DNA from: Thermoplasmata archaeon
GTDB taxonomy: Archaea > Thermoplasmatota > Thermoplasmata > Thermoplasmatales > Thermoplasmataceae
Length of the DNA stretch: 6,694 nt
Direction: 5' to 3'
NCBI GenBank assembly: GCA_021847855.1
Contig: JAJZOT010000091.1
Coordinates: 1 to 6,694 of the forward strand
Positions 1 through 5,201 of the stretch are shown piece after piece. A program made the translations under genes and the position numbers. The notes under the pieces were generated by a model that ran no database searches, was not told the DNA's origin, and saw only the letters and a program-made list of their open reading frames with translations. Position 1 is the first letter of the stretch. Each line of letters begins with the position of its first letter.

Positions 1-1480
1 CTGAGCTAACTCCTGTTGTTGCAGATGCACCAGTAATTACTGAATTTGCATCAGAACTTGCCTTCTGCCATGATGGTTCCGCATAAACTGTACTGACTCC
101 TCCCTGTGAACCGTCACCGGAATTAGGCGTATTATACCAAACGGATTCTGTCGATATACCTGTTGTGCCACTGCCATCTGTTGATGCAGTTCCAGATACT
201 GTTGTGGTTAATCCACCAACTGCTGTTGCTCCGTAGGTGTTATATGATGCCGTTGCCGGGAAACTTGGTGCTGCTCCGGATGTTCCAGAATTTCCATCAT
301 CACCTGATGATGCGAAAACAGATATTCCCATTGCTGCAGCCTGTTGAAGATCTGATGTCCATGTTGCATCAGTCATATCAGTTCCTCCCCATGAGTTAGA
401 TATTGCAACTGTGTGTGTTAGCTGTGGGTAAGAAGAGCTAGGACTCAATATAAATGAGAAAGCCTGGTCAAGGTAAGTCTGTGTTGCCTGTGGTCCGTAA
501 ACTTCAACCACTGTTGCTCCTGGTGCAGCGGATCCTGCCATTTCCAGATCAAGAGTACTCTCAAAATCAGCCTGGGTGTTATCGTTTGCTGCGGATGGAC
601 CAGGTGCTGGTGCTCCTCCAAGTGGAGCCCCGTATACAGAAGAGTGAGGCTCACCTGCTGGTAACGTCTTATTAAAGTAGCTATAGATATCCGATGGTAC
701 AAACGGCGCGACAGATGCCCCTGCGCTGTTAGTTCCAGACCACAGGATTGTTGCTATTGTTTCGTTTGTTGGGTATCCATATTTACTGTATAACTGGCTA
801 AGCTGATATGCATTCTGCATATCTGAACCGTATAATAACTGGCTTCCAGATGAAGTTGTAAACAGAGGATTTGGGTTCACCAGATTCAATGTTGCCAGAT
901 GTTCATTATTCATACCTGCAATGTTTATAACCTGAGATGCGAATTGCGCAGGTATCATTGCCGATGTTGTTGGTGCCGTGAATTGATAGCTACCTTTTTC
1001 GAATAACTGAATTCCAGCATGGAAGACATTGTTGAATTGTAAGACGCTTCCACCAAGAACGAAAGAGGTTCTGTCATTGTATGTTTTAACTGAAAATCCC
1101 AGCGCTTTATAGTAAGTTACCATGCTGTTATAGACACTTGCAGAAGGTGAAAATTCATTTATGAATTCCTGAGATGTCAAATATTTATGGTACATTGGAG
1201 AATTCGTATTTTGCAAGTTAGCTAAAAGGCTGTTTAATTGGGCCTGATTTCTAAACTTAAGTGTTATCATTACTGATAACTGTTTCTCATACACATTTCC
1301 TATTCTTGTTATGCCATTCATGTTGTTAAGTACGTGGTTAGTCCCTGCAGAAAGTGAAACCATCCCTGTTGTTTGGGATTGCATAGATGGCACATTCTGC
1401 GCATTGCTGTTCCCGGCTAGCGTGACAAACGCCCCCAGGACCATGATAATCAATACTAATATAGCAAATTGCTTATTCAT
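1..1480 (-). CDS. Secreted S53-family (sedolisin/kumamolisin) acid peptidase, 5' part only
   Basis: The frame is open from the ATG at 1480 to the left edge: 493 codons plus one base, with the 3' end missing. Residues 5-22 form a hydrophobic export signal ending near NSNAQ. Residues about 60-190 match the pro-kumamolisin activation domain, including PMYHKYLTSQEF (95-106) and the following SPS. The peptidase domain begins near AYQLSQLY (224-231). The Glu-x3-Asp pair is E307 and D311 (FESTLDLE), and SSGDDG (391-396) carries the oxyanion-hole Asp (D394). FPATASY, AVGG and GGVSTVYAEPSWQ are also typical of S53. The catalytic Ser motif (SGTSxxxP) should lie beyond the window; the GTSG at 399-402 sits too early and is not it. 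Family knowledge: S53 enzymes are autoactivating, pepstatin-insensitive proteases active at acid pH, which suits an acidophile degrading external protein. The ATG at 1499 is not usable because a stop follows five codons later. Full length and any C-terminal domains are unknown. Confidence 0.93.
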   Translation of the reverse strand, partial: MNKQFAILVLIIMVLGAFVTLAGNSNAQNVPSMQSQTTGMVSLSAGTNHVLNNMNGITRIGNVYEKQLSVMITLKFRNQAQLNSLLANLQNTNSPMYHKYLTSQEFINEFSPSASVYNSMVTYYKALGFSVKTYNDRTSFVLGGSVLQFNNVFHAGIQLFEKGSYQFTAPTTSAMIPAQFASQVINIAGMNNEHLATLNLVNPNPLFTTSSGSQLLYGSDMQNAYQLSQLYSKYGYPTNETIATILWSGTNSAGASVAPFVPSDIYSYFNKTLPAGEPHSSVYGAPLGGAPAPGPSAANDNTQADFESTLDLEMAGSAAPGATVVEVYGPQATQTYLDQAFSFILSPSSSYPQLTHTVAISNSWGGTDMTDATWTSDLQQAAAMGISVFASSGDDGNSGTSGAAPSFPATASYNTYGATAVGGLTTTVSGTASTDGSGTTGISTESVWYNTPNSGDGSQGGVSTVYAEPSWQKASSDANSVITGASATTGVSS

Positions 1481-1503
1481 GCTAGACAATGGTACTCATG
1501 GAT

Positions 1504-1513
1504 TATATTTAAG
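1504..1513 (-). promoter_or_regulatory. TATA box of the S53 peptidase gene
   Basis: On the minus strand this reads CTTAAATATA, centred about 28 bp before the ATG at 1480. That is the spacing expected if transcription begins at or next to the start codon, a common leaderless arrangement in archaea. No Shine-Dalgarno sequence lies before the ATG. Nearly the same box (CTTAAATATT) precedes the divergent regulator gene. Confidence 0.6.
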
Positions 1514-1517
1514 TTTT

Positions 1518-1559
1518 TATGTACTTTATATACTATGTATATGCTTATGTATGTATATG
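1518..1559. repeat. Three TATGTA units at exact 16-bp spacing upstream of the peptidase promoter
   Basis: TATGTA starts at 1518, 1534 and 1550. The second and third units extend to the same ten bases, TATGTATATG (1534-1543 and 1550-1559). An extra overlapping TATGTA starts at 1546. The array lies just beyond the TATA box as seen from the peptidase, about 38-80 bp before its start codon, where archaeal activators or repressors often bind. The period is about one and a half helical turns. Low sequence complexity is the alternative explanation. Confidence 0.45.
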
Positions 1560-1726
1560 ATAAATATAATACAATTATTCATTGCAAATAAGACGGGATT
1601 TGATTGTAAAATGATGATTCATAATCAAAATTCAATATAACGACAATTTATTTCAAGTATGATTTGCAACTTGTTCCTGCAATTAGTTCTATTCCGTATG
1701 TGACCTTCATATTAGTTGCTGACCCA

Positions 1727-1750
1727 TATATACTGCTTAATGAGTATATA
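1727..1750. repeat. Perfect 7-bp inverted repeat, possible operator
   Basis: TATATAC (1727-1733) and GTATATA (1744-1750) flank a 10-base spacer. Dyads of this size with a spacer near one helical turn suit a dimeric winged-helix protein. It lies roughly midway between the two divergent genes, far from either TATA box, so a role in either promoter is inference. Confidence 0.35.
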
Positions 1751-1918
1751 ATCAAATAACACTTATTTTACCTGAGAGATATTTATTTTAACATTTGCCC
1801 AAAGTAGAATCGCAGGACTTACTCAATATTGCACTAGATTTTGGATAAACCTCTTTAAGATTTTAACCTGACCCAAACAAAAGATAATGAACTGATTTTC
1901 TTTCTTTGAAGCAGTGCG

Positions 1919-1928
1919 CTTAAATATT
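1919..1928 (+). promoter_or_regulatory. TATA box of the winged-helix regulator gene
   Basis: CTTAAATATT preceded by GCG, which could serve as a TFB-recognition element. Its centre predicts a transcript start near 1950, leaving a leader of about 29-38 nt depending on which ATG is used. A weaker TATA-like stretch near 1957-1967 would instead give a leaderless transcript from the ATG at 1988. Confidence 0.5.
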
Positions 1929-1978
1929 AATAAAAATAGCTTTCTGCACAACAATTACATTTTAATGTTAGACAGATT

Positions 1979-2218
1979 ATGCTAAGCATGGGAGAACAGA
2001 TCGGCATAGTTACTAACATGACAACTTCATCAAGATTTGTGCTGATGATCCTTCAGGAAAAAAAAATTGCCACCGTAAATGAAATACAAAACAGATCAAA
2101 ACTCTCCAGAAGAACAATAATGAATTCTATTCGGGATTTAAGAAATTTAGGGTTAATAGATGTTCATGTTTGCCTGAGCGATACCAGAAAAAGGTTTTAT
2201 TGCCTTAGGATCGTTTAG
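1979..2218 (+). CDS. Small winged-helix DNA-binding protein, putative transcriptional regulator
   Basis: This 79-residue protein fits a single winged helix-turn-helix domain, as in MarR/ArsR-like archaeal regulators. Helix 1 is about residues 17-27 (SRFVLMILQEK), helix 2 about 33-40, and the recognition helix about 43-58 (SRRTIMNSIRDLRNLG). A wing of two strands spans about 60-77 with the turn at LSDTRKR. The basic SRR start of helix 3 and the phrase RDLRNLGLI are typical of the fold. There is no ligand or metal domain. Met4 (ATG at 1988) is an equally possible start, since neither ATG has a Shine-Dalgarno site. The gene ends in TAG and overlaps Sec61-beta tail to tail by 4 bp. It diverges from the peptidase, so autoregulation or control of the peptidase is plausible but only inferred. 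Confidence 0.8.
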   Translation: MLSMGEQIGIVTNMTTSSRFVLMILQEKKIATVNEIQNRSKLSRRTIMNSIRDLRNLGLIDVHVCLSDTRKRFYCLRIV

Positions 2219-2376
2219 ACTGGCCAGAAGAACTGTGCTAGTTCGACAATAATAGCCAAAACTATCCCTATGTATATTATAAGTTTAGGATCCATGGCAG
2301 GGCCTTCAATTTCTTCTTCGTCGAAGTACCTTATCAATCCAGCCCCAGATTGGAAGCCGTCCTTCTTATCTGCCAT
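2215..2376 (-). CDS. secG: Preprotein translocase subunit Sec61-beta (SecG), 53 aa
   Basis: This is the small tail-anchored subunit of the SecYE/Sec61 translocon in the cytoplasmic membrane. The product starts MADKKDGFQSGAGLIRYFDE. The block GFQSGAGLIRYFDEEE is the archaeal Sec61-beta signature, and a single C-terminal membrane helix follows (about residues 32-51, LIIYIGIVLAIIVELAQFF). The length of 53 residues is normal for the family. The frame stays open upstream to an ATG at 2436, but those 20 extra codons are Cys/His/Tyr-rich and unlike the family, and a TATA-like box sits about 24 bp before the ATG at 2376. I therefore choose the shorter, probably leaderless, start. The stop codon overlaps the end of the convergent regulator gene. 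Confidence 0.92.
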   Translation of the reverse strand: MADKKDGFQSGAGLIRYFDEEEIEGPAMDPKLIIYIGIVLAIIVELAQFFWPV

Positions 2377-2395
2377 AATATGTAAATGTAAGCAA

Positions 2396-2404
2396 TAGAT
2401 ATAA
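2396..2404 (-). promoter_or_regulatory. TATA-like box of the Sec61-beta gene
   Basis: On the minus strand this reads TTATATCTA, centred about 24 bp before the chosen ATG at 2376. It lies inside the longer alternative frame, so a transcript starting from it could not encode that longer form. This helps decide the start codon. Confidence 0.45.
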
Positions 2405-2546
2405 CAGTTTCTAAACAAATTGTTTACTTTTTCCATGTCTGTTTTTTTTAATTATACGATTAAAATCAAACTTCCAATGCCGCAACATGGTAAGGTAGAA
2501 ACAGAAGAATATAATAGAGATTAGTAAATTAGTTTAATCATAGAAA

Positions 2547-2786
2547 ATGAGTTTGATTGTTGACACTTCGACTGTCGCGAGAATTCCGTTTGAACAATTA
2601 AAAATCATAGATGCAATCATTTAGAATCTGAAAAGCTTCGAAAAACATAAAGAGGCTCAGCCTCATTCCGGTTTAGGTTACACAGGAATTACTGGATTTA
2701 GTAGTGAAGAGATTGAGTTAGAGGTCAGCTTCCATCATCGGTGTGATAAACGTGTACATGTATGTAGCATCAATGTTAAGAACTGA
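2547..2786 (+). pseudogene. Possible broken small gene with an in-frame TAG
   Basis: From the ATG at 2547 the frame runs 25 codons (beginning MSLIVDTSTVARIPFEQLKI), meets TAG at 2622-2624, then stays open for 53 more codons to TGA at 2784-2786. The second part includes SGLGYTGITGFSSEEIELE. A TATA-like stretch at about 2506-2517 would start a transcript roughly 10 bp before the ATG. I recognise no family. TAG is a normal stop here because the regulator gene ends with it, so decoding as pyrrolysine is not supported. It may be a decayed gene, a 25-residue peptide, or chance; an open run of about 53 codons is uncommon but not rare at this base composition. Confidence 0.25.
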
Positions 2787-2824
2787 AGGATTACACAACT
2801 GTAGTATAGATTGTGGTGCAAACT

Positions 2825-3643
2825 ATGATGAAAAGATCAAAGCAGGAATTTAAGAAACTTAAAAATAAGCCCTACACAATTGCCGCTATTATCTTCGTCG
2901 CCATTTTCATTTCCCTCTTTCTATACTCTGGGGAGTGGCCACCCATTTCAGTGGTAGAATCGTCCAGTATGGAACATTCTGAATACTGGACACCTGGCGT
3001 TATAAATACCGGGGATATTGTCTTTGTAAAGAAAGTAAATTCCATTAACGATATAGTAACATATGTTCAGGGGAGGGAAACCGGCTACTCAACATATGGA
3101 GAATATGGAAACGTTATTCTTTATAAAAACCCCCAGGGTACAATAATAATTCACCGCGCTATAATGTATATCAAATGGATTGATGGAAGGCTTTCTATAA
3201 ATAATTACAGCAATCAGAGCTGGCTAAATGTTTATGGAGATTGCGTAGTAATTAAGGATGTTGGGTTTACCCATAGAAATTTCTCAATTAATGTATCTGT
3301 GTTCTCAGGACAAAATGGATTTATTACAATGGGAGATAATAATCTCGGGTCACCTTATGTACCATATAATCCAAAATACCAATCGTATGAAGCTGCGGAT
3401 CAAACAATTTTTAATTATCCACCTGTAAACTTATCCAGAATTGTTGGTGTAGCTTTCGGTCAGGTTCCTTGGATTGGCTTGGTTAAACTAAATATTCTTG
3501 GATTGGAACATAAATGGCCAGATTCTGCTGATGTTGCAAAAAATAGTTATTTATATCTTATCTTATCTCTAACTTTGATCTTTGTAGCTGCATTACTACC
3601 TTATGATAAAATAACAAGGAAGCTCAAATATTTGAAGAAGTAA
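2825..3643 (+). CDS. sec11: Signal peptidase I, archaeal Sec11 type
   Basis: A membrane-bound serine protease (family S26B) that removes signal peptides from exported proteins on the outer face of the membrane. Counting from the ATG at 2825 it has 272 residues. An N-terminal anchor spans about 17-34 and a second hydrophobic segment about 241-259. The motif VVESSSMEHS carries the nucleophile S48. IIIHRA gives H110 where bacterial enzymes have Lys. MGDNN gives D171, and ADQ (D192) probably matches the second conserved Asp of the GDxx...DQ block, with an unusually long insert between them. The frame extends four codons upstream to GTG at 2813, but I prefer the ATG because GGTG at 2815-2818 lies six bases before it as a weak ribosome site; the ATG at 2828 is also possible. 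The 3' end overlaps mevalonate 3-kinase by 20 bp, tail to tail. The S53 peptidase in this window is a likely substrate. Confidence 0.9.
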   Translation: MMKRSKQEFKKLKNKPYTIAAIIFVAIFISLFLYSGEWPPISVVESSSMEHSEYWTPGVINTGDIVFVKKVNSINDIVTYVQGRETGYSTYGEYGNVILYKNPQGTIIIHRAIMYIKWIDGRLSINNYSNQSWLNVYGDCVVIKDVGFTHRNFSINVSVFSGQNGFITMGDNNLGSPYVPYNPKYQSYEAADQTIFNYPPVNLSRIVGVAFGQVPWIGLVKLNILGLEHKWPDSADVAKNSYLYLILSLTLIFVAALLPYDKITRKLKYLKK

Positions 3644-4592
3644 TCTTAGGATGACCTGCAACAATGAGTTTTGTAATTCTCACATCCCGCCTTCGAAGTT
3701 TGTCAGAAATTGTTTCCGAATCTTCGTTTCTGGTCACAACGAAAACATTGTTCCCACCCGTAACAATATATGAGCACCAAATATTCTTCCTGATCCTGTC
3801 AACCTCTTTCATTAGCTGCCTCATCTCTGGAGTAATAATTATTACTCCAGCTTTTTCAACAAGGGAATGATATTCTTCAGTATCATTATGCGCAAGTTCA
3901 AAGATTCCCCTTATATCCTTCTTCTCAGCGAGTTTTTGCAGCTCGATTAACTTATAATTTGCGTTCTTGACTCTGTTGGGATACTCAGGGAGTTTCTTGA
4001 TATTAAAATGTATATCATCTGACGGTCTCCTTTCGTGTGGAAATGTAAATGCTGTTATTTCATACCCGCCAAATTCCTCAGGATTCAAAATTTGCCTTGT
4101 TCGTGTACCATGATTACTTACATCTGTAACGGTCAGTCCACCGTATAGACTCCTTCCAACACTCTCAGAAATTATTCTAAGGTTATTTTCCATAGAAAAA
4201 GGGTCTTCATCAGGCAACAGATATTGTATGCATTTGCCAAGAGCAGCAGCTCCAGCATCCGAACTCCCGCTTAGAATATCCTGATTTTCTGACTTAAAGT
4301 TCACGTATTCTGTTCTATATTTGGTTTTCAATCTTTCTTCGTACTTTTGAATTAATGCAATTGGTGATCTTGAACTTTCCTCAATTTCCTTCCCGTTAAA
4401 AGTATATACATGTTTCTTATCCGATAAGGAAATTCTTGTTCTTGCAACTGATTCCTTATTCTTAATGGTATAAGCAATACCTGAAGAACCATGTAGAGGA
4501 ATCCGATTATTTGGGTCGCTCAACCCTCCCAAAAGAACAATACCTATTGTAGGATGTGCGGTTGCTTCTACATATCTCTCTGAAGAGTCCAT
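3624..4592 (-). CDS. Mevalonate 3-kinase (GHMP family, Ta1305-like)
   Basis: Phosphorylates mevalonate at the 3-OH with ATP, the first step of the Thermoplasma-type mevalonate pathway (3-phosphate, then 3,5-bisphosphate, then decarboxylation to isopentenyl phosphate) that feeds archaeal lipid synthesis. The 322 residues follow the Ta1305 protein closely as I recall it. TAHPTIGIVLLGG (11-23) begins the fold. LSGSSDAGAAALG (107-119) is the GHMP phosphate-binding loop. ISESVGRSLYGGL (141-153) supplies E143 and R147 for mevalonate binding. NDTEEYHSL (236-244) and SYIVTGGNNVF (274-284) follow. Compared with mevalonate diphosphate decarboxylases, the active-site Lys is a Leu (about L20) and the catalytic Asp is a Thr (T278), as expected for a kinase that does not decarboxylate. 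The paralogues mevalonate-3-phosphate 5-kinase and bisphosphomevalonate decarboxylase are less likely. The promoter lies in 4611-4650, with GAATAATAC (4611-4619) about 23 bp before the ATG as a weak candidate. Confidence 0.9.
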   Translation of the reverse strand: MDSSERYVEATAHPTIGIVLLGGLSDPNNRIPLHGSSGIAYTIKNKESVARTRISLSDKKHVYTFNGKEIEESSRSPIALIQKYEERLKTKYRTEYVNFKSENQDILSGSSDAGAAALGKCIQYLLPDEDPFSMENNLRIISESVGRSLYGGLTVTDVSNHGTRTRQILNPEEFGGYEITAFTFPHERRPSDDIHFNIKKLPEYPNRVKNANYKLIELQKLAEKKDIRGIFELAHNDTEEYHSLVEKAGVIIITPEMRQLMKEVDRIRKNIWCSYIVTGGNNVFVVTRNEDSETISDKLRRRDVRITKLIVAGHPKITSSNI

Positions 4593-4658
4593 AAATATCA
4601 GTATAGCTTCGTATTATTCAATCTTACATGTGATTCTATATTATGATATTTGAACGGG

Positions 4659-4826
4659 TTAAACGTACATTACCGGATGAAAGCGGCTAAAATGCCCTTT
4701 CCCTTTTCGAAATAACTCTTTACTAAACCTCTCAGAGTCAAAACCATATACTATTTTTACCGCAACAATTGAAAGTCTGCGTTCGCTTACCGGGAAAATG
4801 AAACTATTCGTTATCCCTTTTGACAT
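4659..4826 (-). CDS. Possible 55-aa small protein or gene remnant
   Basis: The frame runs from ATG at 4826 to TAA at 4659-4661. It begins MSKGITNSFIFPVSERRL, continues with a hydrophobic SIVAVKIVYGF stretch, and ends in a basic tail (FRKGKGHFSRFHPVMYV). TTTTAAGA at about 4853-4860 lies near -30 and could be a TATA box. A TGA sits directly before the ATG in the same frame, beyond which the frame is again largely open, so this may be the end of a decayed longer gene. No family recognised. A plus-strand frame (4681-4944) overlaps it, and at most one of the two is likely to be real. Confidence 0.2.
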   Translation of the reverse strand: MSKGITNSFIFPVSERRLSIVAVKIVYGFDSERFSKELFRKGKGHFSRFHPVMYV

Positions 4827-5129
4827 TCAATCCAAATCCATTACCGTAGAGATCTTAAAACATAAGTCCAATATCTTTATGGAAAAAGTTTTGAAATTAA
4901 TAGGTTCAAGCAAACTCCACTTCTTAAGAGCATTACCTCTATGACTTTACACCACTTCTTCAGGTGTGAACATTATTTACAGATTTGGCCGAAGAATAGT
5001 CTGATCTGCATTTGCCTTTATTTCCTTATCCTGTCTCATCGCTTTCATCAACATCAGGAACAGGGCTGCTGTCAAACAACCTATTGTAGCGGGTGCTATT
5101 TTTGATCATTCGATCCACCCAGTTGCAAG

Positions 5130-5162
5130 CCAACGTCCTTCAGCCGTTGGTAGTTGATAACT
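5130..5162. repeat. Two adjacent small dyads upstream of gcvPA
   Basis: CCAACG (5130-5135) pairs with CGTTGG (5145-5150) across nine bases, and AGTT (5152-5155) pairs with AACT (5159-5162) across GAT. They end immediately before the TATA-like bases of the gcvPA promoter, a position where an operator or short hairpin could act. A chance origin is possible given the short stems. Confidence 0.3.
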
Positions 5163-5184
5163 GATAAATAGCGCAATATGATAT
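5163..5184 (+). promoter_or_regulatory. Probable gcvPA promoter, two TATA-like boxes
   Basis: GATAAATA (5163-5170) and ATATGATATA (5175-5184) are centred about 35 and 22 bp before the ATG at 5202. The first would give a leader of about ten bases, the second an essentially leaderless transcript. No Shine-Dalgarno sequence precedes the ATG, in contrast to the downstream gcvPB. Confidence 0.4.
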
Positions 5185-5201
5185 ACTGTTGGCTTTAGAT
5201 T

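Larger units (their letters stand above)
1481..1978. other. Divergent intergenic region between peptidase and regulator
   Basis: This 498-bp AT-rich stretch separates two divergent genes. It holds the peptidase TATA box, the 16-bp-period repeat, an inverted repeat at 1727-1750 and the regulator's TATA box. The only open frames are an antisense frame continuing out of the peptidase gene (1311-1640, plus) and a 20-codon minus-strand frame at 1648-1710. Neither is supported. No structured RNA was recognised. Confidence 0.6.
2377..2824. other. Intergenic region between Sec61-beta and signal peptidase
   Basis: About 450 bp that must hold promoters for the divergent Sec61-beta and signal peptidase genes. 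It contains the Sec61-beta TATA-like box, an eight-T run at 2442-2449 that could terminate plus-strand transcripts, the possible broken frame at 2547-2786, and a perfect GAGGCT/AGCCTC dyad with one central base at 2652-2664. I find no convincing TATA box immediately before the signal peptidase; GTAGTATA at 2801-2808 is the nearest candidate. Confidence 0.5.
4593..5201. other. 609-bp gene-poor region between mevalonate 3-kinase and gcvPA
   Basis: Two divergent promoters must lie at its ends. Between them no gene is convincing. A plus-strand frame is open from 4681 to 4944 (ATG at 4798 gives 48 residues), and a minus-strand frame holds a 55-codon piece at 4659-4826 plus further open pieces up to the gcvPA start. 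Small dyads lie at 5130-5150 and 5152-5162. I looked for tRNA, SRP RNA, RNase P RNA and a glycine riboswitch and recognised none. Confidence 0.5.

Noticed and set aside
163..702. Open frames on both strands inside the peptidase gene (163-399 plus, 445-702 minus, 454-675 plus)
   Set aside because: They lie within the well-supported S53 coding frame, are low-complexity (Leu/Gln/His-rich) and match no family.
1311..1640. 109-codon plus-strand frame overlapping the start of the peptidase gene
   Set aside because: Half of it is antisense to the peptidase signal-peptide region and the rest is AT-rich promoter DNA; the Cys/Tyr/Ile-rich product is an artefact of composition.
1648..1710. 20-codon minus-strand frame (starts MKVTYGIELIAG) that reads like a protein C-terminus
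   Set aside because: Too short, no promoter or ribosome site that fits, and no recognised family; at most a remnant.
2377..2436. 20-codon N-terminal extension of Sec61-beta from the ATG at 2436
   Set aside because: The extension is unlike any Sec61-beta N-terminus, and a TATA-like box within it fits the start at 2376.
2622..2624. In-frame TAG as a pyrrolysine codon
   Set aside because: TAG serves as an ordinary stop for the regulator gene, and no pyrrolysine machinery is visible or known for the order.
3664..3870. 68-codon plus-strand frame inside mevalonate 3-kinase
   Set aside because: Antisense shadow of a strongly supported gene.
4718..4745. Sequence resembling the CTCTCAG element of a glycine riboswitch upstream of the gcv genes
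   Set aside because: The other conserved riboswitch blocks are missing and the site is about 450 bp from gcvPA.
4900..4918. GGTTCAAGC resembling a tRNA T-loop
   Set aside because: No flanking acceptor, D-arm or anticodon stem can be formed, and the surroundings are too AT-rich for a thermophile tRNA.
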